DNA of 64,000 nucleotides. It comes from Leisingera thetidis. Its GTDB lineage: Bacteria; Pseudomonadota; Alphaproteobacteria; Rhodobacterales; Rhodobacteraceae. A program made the position numbers and the translations under genes. Every line of letters begins with the position of its first letter. The first letter of the stretch is position 1. Shown here piece after piece: positions 51,247 to 59,987 of the stretch. The DNA is taken from positions 995,501 to 1,059,500 of the forward strand of contig NZ_CP109787.1 of assembly GCF_025857195.1 (NCBI RefSeq), given 5' to 3'. Below the pieces are notes generated by a model. That model did no database searches. It worked only from the letters and a program-made list of their open reading frames with translations, and was not told the DNA's origin.

Positions 51247-51960
51247 CGGGTAGCCCTTGAGGCGCAGGAACAGGCTGGCCTCGTCGTTGTTGTGGAAATA
51301 GGGCACGCTTTGCGGCGGCTTGGCATCGCGGACGCGGGCGGTGACTTCGGCCAGCACCACCTCGGTGATGAAGGGCAGGTCGAAACTGCGCACCCGGCTG
51401 AGCGGGATCCACTGCAAATGCGACAGTTCATCCGCGGCGCGGGAGAAATCGTCCAGGTCGCCGGTGATCTGATCGGCATCGATCAGGAAGAAACGCGCAT
51501 CGAACCGGCGCGGGCGGCCCGGGGGGGTCAGGGCGCGGAACACGAACTGCATGGCGCGCGCCGAAGGCAGGTGTCCCGTGTCGGCAAAGCTTTGCCAGTC
51601 TTCGGGCACCTCGCCGCTCCAGCTGCCGGGCTCGCCCAGGATCAGGCCGGTCTCCTCCCACAGCTCCCGCACGGCAGCGACGCTGAGGGCATGGTGCATG
51701 CCGACGGGCGCCTTGTCGGCCAGGCGTTCCTGGCAGACGGATGAGATTGGCGAGGCCAGTGGGACATGCGCGTCCGCCAAATCTACAGCGCCGCCCGGGA
51801 AGACAAACTTGTTCGGCATGAAAGCCGCCTTGGCGCCGCGCTGGCCCATCAGCACCTGCGGGTCGCCGGTCATCCGGCCGCGCATGGCAATGACCGTCGC
51901 CGCATTGCGGACTGCGGTCTTGTCGGTAGTGGTTTCGCCGCAAAGAAATGTGTTGCTCAT
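51229..51960 (-). CDS. NUDIX hydrolase
   Basis: The 243-residue protein has a Nudix box variant with A-x-R-E-L-x-E-E-x-G-L as VAAVRELWEETGLILGEPG, preceded by VFPGGAVDLADA. It resembles the MutT/CoA-pyrophosphatase-like NUDIX proteins of Rhodobacteraceae. Its C-terminal MPADG is encoded by the first palindrome of the repeat at 51232-51243. The DUF983 gene precedes it with only a 4-bp gap. Confidence 0.88.
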   Translation of the reverse strand: MSNTFLCGETTTDKTAVRNAATVIAMRGRMTGDPQVLMGQRGAKAAFMPNKFVFPGGAVDLADAHVPLASPISSVCQERLADKAPVGMHHALSVAAVRELWEETGLILGEPGSWSGEVPEDWQSFADTGHLPSARAMQFVFRALTPPGRPRRFDARFFLIDADQITGDLDDFSRAADELSHLQWIPLSRVRSFDLPFITEVVLAEVTARVRDAKPPQSVPYFHNNDEASLFLRLKGYPMPADG

Positions 51961-51964
51961 GCTT

Positions 51965-52387
51965 TTACTGCCCTTTTCCAGCCGGGGTGTCCTCGCCGAA
52001 CCCATGCATCCGCCGCGCCCATTGGTAGGCGATGACGATCCCCTTCATCCGCGGCAGAAGATACAAGGAAGAGGCCAGGCAGCCAATCGCGAACACGGTG
52101 AACATCACCAGCGGCTCGGGCCGCCAGGAGAAATAGACCACATGCATCAGCGGCGCCATGATGTGGCCGACAATCAGGATGGTGAGGTAAGCCGGCCCGT
52201 CATCGGCGCGCGCCCGGGTCAGGTCCAGGCCGCAGCGGCTGCAGCGGTCGTTCACCTTGAGATAGGAATGCAGCAGCCTGCCTGTGCCGCAATTGGGGCA
52301 TTTGCAGCGCCAGCCCCTGGCCAGGGCGGGCAAGGTGGGCCGGTCATTGTCTGCGCCGGGTGCGGCCGCGGCCGGGGACTCGTTCAT
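51965..52387 (-). CDS. DUF983 domain membrane protein with zinc ribbon
   Basis: From ATG 52387 (AGGA seven bases upstream) the protein has 140 residues: a zinc-ribbon-like CPNCG...CSRCG in the N-terminal third and then two hydrophobic helices, the DUF983 pattern. The open frame to 52411 is an alternative start. Function unknown. Together with the NUDIX gene it forms a small minus-strand pair. Confidence 0.85.
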   Translation of the reverse strand: MNESPAAAAPGADNDRPTLPALARGWRCKCPNCGTGRLLHSYLKVNDRCSRCGLDLTRARADDGPAYLTILIVGHIMAPLMHVVYFSWRPEPLVMFTVFAIGCLASSLYLLPRMKGIVIAYQWARRMHGFGEDTPAGKGQ

Positions 52388-52591
52388 GAATAAATCCTGT
52401 GTGCTGGGCATATCTTTGCGCGCTTCGGCAGGTCCGCGAAAGGGGAAAGCCCGGAGTCTGCGCCGGTTTGCCGCAACGTGCGGCGGCGGGTGGAAAAAAA
52501 CTTGCGGGTTCTGCGACGGATCCGCGGGGCTGGGGCGTTTTTCCTATGCATCGGGCAGCAAGAGGCTGCCGCAGGACAAAGGAAAGACGAC

Positions 52592-53068
52592 ATGAAACAC
52601 GTCAAGTTCATCGCCGCCATCGTTGCCGCTGCAACTGTGACCGCAGGCGGCGCTGCCCTGGCCAAGGGATTTGGCCATCACGGGGCCAGGATGTCCTTCG
52701 AGGAAATCGACGCGGATGGCAATGGCGAGGTGACCAAGGCCGAGATCCAGGCGATGAAGGACGCGCATTTTGCCAGAGCCGATGCTGATGGCGACGGCAA
52801 GCTGACGCTGGACGAGATGCAGGCGCGCGCCCAGGAACGCGCGAACGAGCGCGCCGCCCGGATGCTGGAACGTTTTGACAAGGACGCCGATGGCGCGTTG
52901 AGTAAGGAAGAGCTGCCGCAGCCGCGCCGGGCGGGCAAGAAGTTCGACCGCATGGATGCCGACGGCAGCGGCGGGATCTCCAAGCAGGAGTTCGATGAAG
53001 CCCGGATGCATCACGGCAAAGACCGGCATGGTCACGGCGGGCACGGGGACGACACGGAGCAGAACTGA
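52592..53068 (+). CDS. EF-hand calcium-binding exported protein
   Basis: The 158-residue protein has a Sec signal (VKFIAAIVAAATVTAGGAALA) and four EF-hand loops starting at D40 (DADGNGEVTKAE), D64 (DADGDGKLTLDE), D96 (DKDADGALSKEE) and D122 (DADGSGGISKQE), all with complete oxygen ligands. The C-terminus is His/Gly-rich (HHGKDRHGHGGHG). Periplasmic calcium buffering or sensing is likely. It is upstream of the sigma factor gene by 67 bp. Confidence 0.9.
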   Translation: MKHVKFIAAIVAAATVTAGGAALAKGFGHHGARMSFEEIDADGNGEVTKAEIQAMKDAHFARADADGDGKLTLDEMQARAQERANERAARMLERFDKDADGALSKEELPQPRRAGKKFDRMDADGSGGISKQEFDEARMHHGKDRHGHGGHGDDTEQN

Positions 53069-53135
53069 TCGCTGAAGGGTGCTGCATAAAGCGGAAATAT
53101 TGCGGCGCCGGCCCCCCGATGCGGGGCCGGCGGCC

Positions 53136-53717
53136 ATGAGCGCAGCGGCGGAGGAAATCTCCGACGATGCGCTTCTGGTGCTCTATGCCACTGGCGACGG
53201 ACGGGCCGCGGCTGAGCTGACCGCGCGGCTGGGTCCGCGGGTGTTCGGCGTCGCCATGCGGGTGATGGGGATCCGCGCCGAGGCCGAGGATGTGACCCAG
53301 GAGGCGATGCTGCGGCTGTGGCGGATGGCGCCGGAATGGCGGCCGGGGGAGGCGCAGGTTTCGACCTGGCTGTACCGGGTGGCGATGAACCTGTGCATTG
53401 ACCGCAAACGGCGTGCCCGCGGCGGTCATGTCGATCTGGACGCGGTGCCGGAGCCGCCGGACCCGGGCCGCTCGGCAGCGGACCAGCTGCAGGAGGGCGC
53501 GCGGCAGGATGCGCTGCAGGCGGCGCTGATGCGATTGCCCGAGCGGCAGCGGCAGGCCGTGGTGCTCAGGCATCTGGAAGAGCTTTCGAACCCGGAGATT
53601 GCCGGGATCATGGACATCAGCGTCGAGGCGGTGGAGAGTCTGACCGCCCGGGGCAAACGGGCGCTGGCCGCGGCACTGGCCGGGCGGCGCGAAGAGTTGG
53701 GGTATAGCGATGGCTGA
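53136..53717 (+). CDS. ECF-type RNA polymerase sigma factor
   Basis: The 193-residue protein has sigma region 2 (EAEDVTQEAMLRLWRMA, TWLYRVAMNLCIDRKR) and region 4 (LPERQRQAVVLRHLEELSNPEIAGIMDISVEAVESL). Spacing is typical for ECF sigma factors. ATG 53136 was chosen; the GTG at 53079 reads unlikely leader residues. The 8-bp overlap with the following membrane protein gene suggests an ECF-anti-sigma pair. Confidence 0.88.
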   Translation: MSAAAEEISDDALLVLYATGDGRAAAELTARLGPRVFGVAMRVMGIRAEAEDVTQEAMLRLWRMAPEWRPGEAQVSTWLYRVAMNLCIDRKRRARGGHVDLDAVPEPPDPGRSAADQLQEGARQDALQAALMRLPERQRQAVVLRHLEELSNPEIAGIMDISVEAVESLTARGKRALAAALAGRREELGYSDG

Positions 53718-54084
53718 GACGGATAAAGCACTGCAGGAGCTGGAGGATCTGTTTGCCGCGGCGCGCGCCGAGCCGCCTGCGCTTCCGCAGTCTCTGACGG
53801 CTGCCATCCTGGCGGATGCGGCCCATGCGCAATCCGGCTTTCAGGCCGCGGCGCCGGGGCGGGCGGCACGGCAGCCTTTGTGGCGGCAGCTGATCGAGGC
53901 GATTGGCGGCTGGCCCGCCATCGGCGGCCTGGCAGCGGCCAGCGCGGCGGGCCTGTGGATCGGGATGGCGCCGCCCTCCTTTGTGCCGGACCCGGTGGTG
54001 CTGGCCGGTTTCGAGGACGCCAATACGGCCGTTCCCTATGACAGCTACGACATGGCGGCAGTGCTGAGCGAGGACCTGCAATGA
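53710..54084 (+). CDS. Putative anti-sigma factor (single-helix membrane protein)
   Basis: This 124-residue protein has a soluble N-terminal half (about residues 1-65) and one transmembrane helix (AIGGLAAASAAGLWIGM). It has no clear zinc (HxxxCxxC) anti-sigma motif. The assignment rests on the 8-bp overlap with the ECF gene and the topology; it may instead be a regulator of other type. The C-terminal tail is short and periplasmic. Confidence 0.55.
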   Translation: MAETDKALQELEDLFAAARAEPPALPQSLTAAILADAAHAQSGFQAAAPGRAARQPLWRQLIEAIGGWPAIGGLAAASAAGLWIGMAPPSFVPDPVVLAGFEDANTAVPYDSYDMAAVLSEDLQ

Positions 54085-54572
54085 ACGCGGAAGGCAAAAG
54101 CGGAATGCGGTTATGGCTGAAGCTGCTGCTGGCGGGATCGCTGGCGCTGAACCTGGCGGTGATCGGTCTGGCGGCGGGGGCGGCCTGGCGGTTTTCCGGC
54201 AAGGAAAAACACTGGCGGCGGCCGCCGGACATTGGCGCGATGATGTTCCGCGAACTGGACCGCGATACCCGCAAGGCGCTGCGGCAGGCCGCGGGCGGGG
54301 ACCACGGCAGTTATGCCAAGCGCCGCCGTGCCGAAGGCGAGGCGGTGATCCAAGCGCTGCGCAGCGCGGAGTTTGATGGCGCCGCGCTGCTGGCGGGCCT
54401 GCGGACCCAGTCAGAGGCGCGGCATGATTTTCACACCAAGGTGCAAGAGGCCTGGGTGCGCAAGCTTGAAGCAATGACACTGCACGAGCGGGCCGCCCTT
54501 GCCGACCGCCTGGAAGAGCGGATGCAGCGCAGCGGCGGGCGCTGGCATGAACGGCGGGAAAAACGGGATTGA
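54081..54572 (+). CDS. Periplasmic heavy-metal sensor-like protein (CpxP/ZraP type)
   Basis: The 163-residue protein has an N-terminal membrane anchor (LLLAGSLALNLAVIGLAAGAAW) and an alpha-helical, Arg/Glu-rich periplasmic domain resembling the Metal_resist/CnrR family. It overlaps the putative anti-sigma gene by four bases, which places metal or envelope stress sensing upstream of the sigma factor. A terminator follows at 54610-54636. The metal is not identifiable. Confidence 0.7.
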   Translation: MNAEGKSGMRLWLKLLLAGSLALNLAVIGLAAGAAWRFSGKEKHWRRPPDIGAMMFRELDRDTRKALRQAAGGDHGSYAKRRRAEGEAVIQALRSAEFDGAALLAGLRTQSEARHDFHTKVQEAWVRKLEAMTLHERAALADRLEERMQRSGGRWHERREKRD

Positions 54573-54609
54573 GCTGCCGGCGCTGATTAATGCCAGTTTC
54601 CTGCGCCTG

Positions 54610-54636
54610 AAGGCAGCCCTGGGGGCTGCCTTTTTT
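54610..54636 (+). terminator. Intrinsic terminator of the sigma operon
   Basis: AAGGCAGCCC and GGGCTGCCTT form a perfect ten-pair stem with a three-base loop, followed by TTTT. Confidence 0.9.
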
Positions 54637-54655
54637 GATCGGCCGGGCGGCCGGA

Positions 54656-56050
54656 TCAGGCCGCTTGGATGCATTCCGGAGACAGGGTCACCTGGTTGCG
54701 GCCGGCGTTTTTCGCATTGTAGAGCGCCTGGTCAGCCTTTTCGACAAGTAGGGCAGTACTGTCATCCTTGCCGCCGCCGCCCATCACCGCGCCGATGCTG
54801 ATGGTGATCCTGACCGGTTCGGCGGCGCCGGGCACCTGGAACGGGGTGCAGTTGATTGCGTTGCACAGGGCGATCGCGGCAATGCCGGCTTCGGCCTCGC
54901 TGGCGCCGGGAAGCACCGCCATGAATTCCTCGCCGCCGACGCGGGCCAGCAGGTCGGCCGGGCGCAGCACGGCCTGCATCCTGCGGGCGGCCTCGATCAG
55001 CACAGCGTCGCCAGCCGGGTGGCCGTACAGGTCGTTGATCTGTTTGAAGTGATCGAGATCGGCCAGCATGACGGCGAATTTCCCGCCATTGGCGGCCGCG
55101 GAATGTGCCACCCGGTCCAGGAACGGCTTGGCATAACGCCGGTTGTAGAGTCCGGTCATCGGATCCAGCACCGCGGCGCGCAGCCCGTTGCGGACGCTGT
55201 CGCGCAGCCGGTCCTTGCGGACCTTGTGCTGCAGCTGGGCGGAGAGCCGCAGTTCCAGTTCCTCGACATCAAAGCCGGTCTGCAGCACGTCATGGGCCCC
55301 GCGGTCGAGCGCCTCGGCGGCGATATGCGGGTCCGCCGGATTGGGCACGGCAATCACCACCGACTGGCGGGTGGCGGCGCGGGCACGCAAGTCGGCCAGC
55401 AGGCGCAGGCCAGGGCCGGCCGAGGCCTCGTTCAGTTCGATGACGATGGCGTCTGCCACCGGTGCCTGCATCAGCCCCTGGATATCGCTGATCGCATAGG
55501 TGCGCAGATCAAAGGGCAGCCGGCCGGAAAGCCGGTCACGCCAGGCCATGGCGGTGCGCGGATCCTGCGCCACCAGGGCAACGGAGGCGTCGCGCAGATC
55601 CTCGGCGCAAGCGCGGTCGCTCAGCGGCAGGATGAAACCATGCGAGGCGTCGCGCTGCAGGTTCAGTTCTTCAGTGCTGCTGCGGGCGCGCAGCAGGCTG
55701 CGGATGCGGGCCTGCAGGATCACGTCATCCACCGGCTGCTGCAGGACGTCGTCGACGCCGGCGGCCAGAGCCTGCAAACGGGCTTTGGAACCCTCCCAGT
55801 CGGAGACCGCGATCACCGGCAGGTCGGCCAGCGCCTCATCTCCGGCCAGCTCGCGCTTCACATCGGCGGCGGTGCCATCGGGCAGCGACATGGCGCAGAG
55901 CACAAGGTCGGGACGGTGCTGGCGCGCGGCCTGCAGCGCTTCAGCCACGCTGCCGGCCTGCACCGCATCGTAATAGGCAGCCGCCAGCTGCACCTTCAGC
56001 ATGATGCGGTTGGTGGAGACGCCGTCGATGACCAGGATAGTGCCTTGCAC
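54656..56050 (-). CDS. pleD: PleD-like response regulator/diguanylate cyclase with degenerate first receiver
   Basis: From GTG 56050 (AAAGGA eight bases upstream) the protein has 464 residues: REC1, REC2 and a GGDEF domain with GGEEF and an intact RxxD (RPAD) inhibition site five residues before it, the PleD arrangement. REC1 is degenerate. Numbered as in Caulobacter PleD, the acidic pair is D9-G10, the phosphoacceptor D53 is Ala53 and K105 is Gln105. REC2 is the usual non-acceptor adaptor. The cyclase should be active, but activation by REC1 phosphorylation is lost. An upstream TTG 56074 is an alternative start. Confidence 0.88.
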   Translation of the reverse strand: MQGTILVIDGVSTNRIMLKVQLAAAYYDAVQAGSVAEALQAARQHRPDLVLCAMSLPDGTAADVKRELAGDEALADLPVIAVSDWEGSKARLQALAAGVDDVLQQPVDDVILQARIRSLLRARSSTEELNLQRDASHGFILPLSDRACAEDLRDASVALVAQDPRTAMAWRDRLSGRLPFDLRTYAISDIQGLMQAPVADAIVIELNEASAGPGLRLLADLRARAATRQSVVIAVPNPADPHIAAEALDRGAHDVLQTGFDVEELELRLSAQLQHKVRKDRLRDSVRNGLRAAVLDPMTGLYNRRYAKPFLDRVAHSAAANGGKFAVMLADLDHFKQINDLYGHPAGDAVLIEAARRMQAVLRPADLLARVGGEEFMAVLPGASEAEAGIAAIALCNAINCTPFQVPGAAEPVRITISIGAVMGGGGKDDSTALLVEKADQALYNAKNAGRNQVTLSPECIQAA

Positions 56051-56165
56051 GCGGTATCCTTTCGCCCCTTGCAATTCCTATGCCTTGCAGCTTTGCTGAG
56101 ACTGGTTAAGAAACTCTTTCGGATTTTTACTAAATTGGCCGCAATGCGGCAGGAGTGTGGGGAAC

Positions 56166-56450
56166 ATGCGGAATTCCGCCGATGGCGCTGAGACCCTGGC
56201 GCTGAAAGCCCTGGCCTGGCTGGCCGGGAATGATGAGCTTTTGCCGGTGTTTCTGGGTGCAACCGGGGCCAGCGAAGCGGATCTGCGCGCGCGGGCGGCG
56301 GAGCCGGAGTTTCTGGGCTCGGTGCTCGACTTCTTAACGATGGACGACAATTGGGTGATGCAGTTCTGCGATTGCGAAGGTCTGGCCTATGACATGCCGC
56401 TGCAGGCGCGGATGTCGCTTCCGGGCGGTGCGCAGGTGAACTGGACTTGA
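56166..56450 (+). CDS. DUF3572 domain protein
   Basis: The 94-residue protein matches the Rhodobacteraceae DUF3572 family: ALKALAWLAGNDELLPVFL, then FLTMDDNWVMQFCD and a terminal MSLPGGAQVNW. It is largely helical and cytoplasmic, with unknown function. AGGAG lies about ten bases before ATG 56166; a GTG at 56157 is an alternative. It is divergent from pleD and about 60 bp before the HAD gene. Confidence 0.85.
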   Translation: MRNSADGAETLALKALAWLAGNDELLPVFLGATGASEADLRARAAEPEFLGSVLDFLTMDDNWVMQFCDCEGLAYDMPLQARMSLPGGAQVNWT

Positions 56451-56508
56451 GATTGGCTGGGCCTGTGCCTAGGCTCGCGCCAGAATCCAGCGGAGAAAAG
56501 GACCCGCC

Positions 56509-57198
56509 ATGCCCGTTGATGCATTCCTGTTCGACAAGGACGGAACCCTGTTCAACTTTGCTGCTACCTGGAATGGCTGGGCTGCAGATTTGCTTGAAAC
56601 CCTGTCCAGGGGCGACCGGACCGTCAAGCAGGCGATGGCTGAGGCGATCAGTTATGACCTGGAGCGCCAGGCGTTCAACCCGGACAGTCTGGTCATTGCC
56701 AGTTCCAACGATGAAGTGGCCGAAGCGCTTGCCCCCTATGTCGCGGATATGAGCCTCGGAGAACTGACGGCATACCTGGCTGAAAGTGCGGCGGATGCCG
56801 AACTGGCGCCGGCAGTGCCGCTGGCGGAATTCCTCGACGGGCTGCTGGCGCGCGGCAAGGTGCTCGGGGTCATGACCAATGACGCCGAGAGTTCGGCCAG
56901 GATCCAGCTGCAGCGGGCGGGAGTGCTGGACCGGTTCGCCTTTGTCGCGGGCTGCGACAGCGGCCATGGCTCCAAGCCGGACCCTGACCCGCTGCTGGCG
57001 TTCTGCAAGGCCGCCGGCGTGGCTCCGGAGCACACCGCAATGGTGGGAGACAGCCTGCATGACCTGGAGGCCGGTGCGGCTGCGGGAATGCGGCGGATCG
57101 GCGTCCTGACCGGCATGGCGCTGCGCGAGGAGCTGGCGCCGCATGCCGATATCGTGCTGCCTGACATCGGCCACATCGCGGCCTGGATCGACCGCTGA
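56509..57198 (+). CDS. HAD family hydrolase (phosphoglycolate phosphatase-like)
   Basis: The 229-residue protein has HAD motif I FDKDGTLF at the start, motif II MTND, and motifs III/IV around GSKPDPDPLLAF and VGDSLHDLEAGAAAG. It is a Gph-like phosphatase or a related nucleotidase. It has a small cap domain between motifs I and II. It follows the DUF3572 gene and is 236 bp from the MttB start. Confidence 0.88.
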   Translation: MPVDAFLFDKDGTLFNFAATWNGWAADLLETLSRGDRTVKQAMAEAISYDLERQAFNPDSLVIASSNDEVAEALAPYVADMSLGELTAYLAESAADAELAPAVPLAEFLDGLLARGKVLGVMTNDAESSARIQLQRAGVLDRFAFVAGCDSGHGSKPDPDPLLAFCKAAGVAPEHTAMVGDSLHDLEAGAAAGMRRIGVLTGMALREELAPHADIVLPDIGHIAAWIDR

Positions 57199-57434
57199 CC
57201 GGCCAGTGATTCCCATGGACTGAGACGGCAGGGGGTGGGCCCGCCGGCGCACGGCTCTTGTGCGGCTGGTTTTGCTGCGGCATACTAGGCACAAGTGTAC
57301 AGAAATATCCCGCACCGCCGGTTCCCATAGTAAATGCGACAGGCTTGGTCGGGAACGGACTGTTCCCGCCGGCTGGGATCGGCACAGTGGGTGGCTATCG
57401 GCATTTTCGAAACTTTGATCCAGGGGAGACCGGC

Positions 57435-58994
57435 ATGGCAGACACAGGGGCGCGCAAGAGGCGGGGCGGGGGCAGGGCAGGCGCAGCGGCGCGGCGCGGC
57501 AGTGCGGCGCTGGAGCAGATGCCCTGGCAGATCCCGGTCAACATCGACCGCCCGACCGAGCCGTTGAGCGAGGAAGGCATCCAGGCGATCCATGAGGGCG
57601 CCATGCGGATCCTGGAAGAGATCGGCGTGGTGTTCCTGAATCCGGAGGCGCTGGAGATCTTCAAGCAGGCCGGTGTCAAGGTCGAGGGCGAACTGGTCAG
57701 GATGGACCGGGACTTTGTGATGGAGATGGTGGGCAAGGCGCCCCGCGAATTCTCCATTACCCCGCGCAATCCCGACCGGACCATTCCGCTGGGCGGCAAT
57801 CACATCCTGTTCGGCAATGTCTCCTCGCCGCCGAATTACTGGGACATGGAGCTGAACAGGAAAGTGGCGGGCAACCGCGAGCAGTGCCGCAACCTGCTGA
57901 AGCTGACCCAGTATTTCAACTGCATCCACTTTGCCGGCGGCTATCCGGTGGAGCCGGTGGACATCCATGCCTCGATCCGCCACCTGGATGTGCTTTATGA
58001 CAAGCTGACCCTGACCGACAAGGCGATGCACGCCTACTCGCTTGGCAAGGAGCGGGTCGAGGACGTGATGGAGATGGTGCGGATTGCCGGCGGGCTCAGC
58101 CATGAGGAATTCGATGCCAAGCCGCATATGTACACCAACATCAACTCCACCTCGCCGCTGAAGCACGATTTCCCGATGATTGACGGCTGTCTGCGGCTGG
58201 CGCGGCGGGGGCAGGCCATCGTCGTCTCGCCGTTTACCCTGGCAGGGGCCATGGCGCCGGTGACAATGGCCGGTGCGGTGGCACAGTCGATTGCCGAGAG
58301 CCTGTGTGCCATAGCGCTGTTCCAGTACGTGCGTCCCGGCACGCCCTGCGTGATCGGCACCTTCACTTCCAACGTGGACATGAAATCGGGCGCGCCGGCC
58401 TTTGGCACGCCGGAATACATGCGCTCGACCCAGATGACCGGGCAGATGGCGCGGTTCTACGGCCTGCCGATGCGCTCGTCCGGGGTCTGTGCCGCCAATG
58501 TGCCGGACGGTCAGGCGGTCTGGGAGACCTCGAACTCGCTGTGGGCGGCGGTGCAATCGGGCACCAACATGGTTTACCACGCGGCCGGCTGGCTGGAGGG
58601 CGGGCTGATCGCCAGCCCCGAGAAGTTCATCATGGACTGCGAGATCCTGCAGCAGATCGAACGTTACATGCAGCCGCAGATCTCGGCCACCGGCCCCGAT
58701 GAGATCGCCCTGGATGCAATCAGGGAGGTCGGCAACGACGGCCATTTCTTTGGCATACAGCACACCCAGGACCGCTATGCGACGGCTTTCTACCAGCCGT
58801 TCCTGAGCGACTGGCGCAACTATGAGGCCTGGGAGGCAGCGGGCGCCACTTGGACCGCGGAGCGTGCGCACAAATTGTACAAGGAGATCATTGCCGACTT
58901 CGAGGAACCGCCGATGGACGCCGCGGTCCGCGAAGAACTGGCGGACTTCGTTGCCCGCCGCAAGACTGAAGGCGGTGCCCCAACAGATTTCTGA
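57435..58994 (+). CDS. Trimethylamine methyltransferase family protein (MttB, non-pyrrolysine)
   Basis: The 519-residue protein is a COG5598 MttB-family corrinoid methyltransferase without pyrrolysine: the frame has no in-frame TAG. The N-terminal 30 residues are basic and low-complexity (RGGGRAGAAARRG). The barrel carries EGIQAIHEGAMRILEEIGV, YFNCIHFAGGYPV and NSLWAAVQSGTNMVYHAAGW. The family includes glycine betaine methyltransferases and dozens of uncharacterised paralogues in roseobacters. With the carnitine cassette in this window, a betaine-type substrate is possible but unproven. GGGGAGACC precedes the ATG. Confidence 0.88.
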   Translation: MADTGARKRRGGGRAGAAARRGSAALEQMPWQIPVNIDRPTEPLSEEGIQAIHEGAMRILEEIGVVFLNPEALEIFKQAGVKVEGELVRMDRDFVMEMVGKAPREFSITPRNPDRTIPLGGNHILFGNVSSPPNYWDMELNRKVAGNREQCRNLLKLTQYFNCIHFAGGYPVEPVDIHASIRHLDVLYDKLTLTDKAMHAYSLGKERVEDVMEMVRIAGGLSHEEFDAKPHMYTNINSTSPLKHDFPMIDGCLRLARRGQAIVVSPFTLAGAMAPVTMAGAVAQSIAESLCAIALFQYVRPGTPCVIGTFTSNVDMKSGAPAFGTPEYMRSTQMTGQMARFYGLPMRSSGVCAANVPDGQAVWETSNSLWAAVQSGTNMVYHAAGWLEGGLIASPEKFIMDCEILQQIERYMQPQISATGPDEIALDAIREVGNDGHFFGIQHTQDRYATAFYQPFLSDWRNYEAWEAAGATWTAERAHKLYKEIIADFEEPPMDAAVREELADFVARRKTEGGAPTDF

Positions 58995-59400
58995 AGCGGC
59001 GGAAGCCCGGGAAAAGCGGAGGGGGCCCCTCCGCTTTTTTGTGCGCAGGGCGCGGCATAAGGACAGAAACCGCCGGTCGGATGCCAAAGAACGTGCCGCG
59101 GGCTTGCCTATGATCGCCTGCCGGTCCAGTAGGGGCAGTGCCAGGGGGGCCGCAGCGGGCGCGCAGGCACGTGTTGGAAAGGTATGAGTTTCACCGGATG
59201 AGATCGGCCGAAGTGCCAGCTGCCAGCCAGTAATTGCGTTGCGCGCCGGGCCGGTTTCTGCTGCTGAAGGTGCAGGTTTCGTGCAAGAGTTGATTGAATC
59301 GGGTAAAATGTGCGCGTTTGACCACGCAAATTTGCTTTGTTGGGCCTTTCTTAACCTGCGGGCGCCAAGACTGGGGCATAGGCAAAGAGGGGCCATTGCA
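58995..59400. other. 406-bp non-coding gap between the MttB gene and the H-NOX-like gene
   Basis: This holds the terminator at 59012-59040 and then AT-poorer sequence with no credible gene. The last 130 bp become AT-rich before the H-NOX-like start (GAGTTGATTGAATCGGGTAA), so a promoter for the H-NOX-like/GGDEF pair is expected there, but I could not fix -35/-10 boxes. Confidence 0.6.
59012..59040 (+). terminator. Intrinsic terminator of the MttB-family gene
   Basis: AAAAGCGGAGG and CCTCCGCTTTT pair around GGGCC, with TT continuing after the stem, 18 bp past the stop codon. Confidence 0.9.
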
Positions 59401-59987
59401 TGCACGGTCTGATCAACAGGGCGATTCAGGCTTTTGTGACCAGTACCTACGGGGCGGACCGCTGGGAAGAGGTTATGGAAGAGGCCGGGCTTGGATTTAC
59501 CGAGTTCGAAGCGATGCTGTTTTACACCGACGAGCAGTCCGGCCAGATGCTGGCAGCGATGGGAAAGGTTCTCGCGCGCCCACTGCCGGAAATGCTGGAG
59601 GACATGGGCACATTTCTGGTATCCAATCCCCAGGTGGAGGCCTTGCGCCGGCTGTTGCGCTTCGGCGGCGTCAACTATGTGGAATTCCTGCATTCTCTGG
59701 ATGATCTGCCGGACCGGGCGCGGTTGGCGGTGTCGGATTTGAATCTTCCCGGGCTGGAGCTGCTGGAGCAGGCGCAGGACCAGTTTGAACTGATCTGCCA
59801 GCCGGGGCTGCCTGGCTATGCGCATGTTCTTATGGGGGTCCTGCGGGCGATGGCGGATGATTACGGCGACCTGGTCTTTCTGGACCACAGCGGCATGCAG
59901 GACGGGGCCGAAGTGATTTCGATCACCCTGGTGGAAACCAAATTTGCTGCAGGGCGCGAATTCGACTTGGGGGCGCATTCCTTATGA
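59401..59987 (+). CDS. H-NOX (heme NO-binding)-like protein lacking the heme ligand
   Basis: The 195-residue protein has the overall H-NOX fold pattern from the N-terminal M-H-G-L-I-N-R start through RWEEVMEEAG. The conserved block that carries the proximal His (NLDNLH in family members) reads SLDDLP here, with Pro at position 104; the nearest His is H98. The Y-x-S-x-R propionate motif is replaced by C133-Q-P-G-L. So haem binding by the usual mode is unlikely. It overlaps the HNOBA-GGDEF gene by four bases and presumably acts through it. An N-terminal alternative fold cannot be excluded. Confidence 0.85.

Noticed and set aside
53079..53135. GTG 53079 as start of the ECF sigma factor
   Set aside because: It would add Arg/Pro-rich residues without a good ribosome site; ATG 53136 gives the typical sigma N-terminus.
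57435..58994. Pyrrolysine-containing MttB
   Set aside because: No in-frame TAG; the frame is uninterrupted, so it is a non-Pyl family member.
57285..59978. 897-codon open frame antisense to the MttB gene and the H-NOX-like gene
   Set aside because: High-GC shadow; the plus-strand genes have motifs and ribosome sites, the antisense frame has none.
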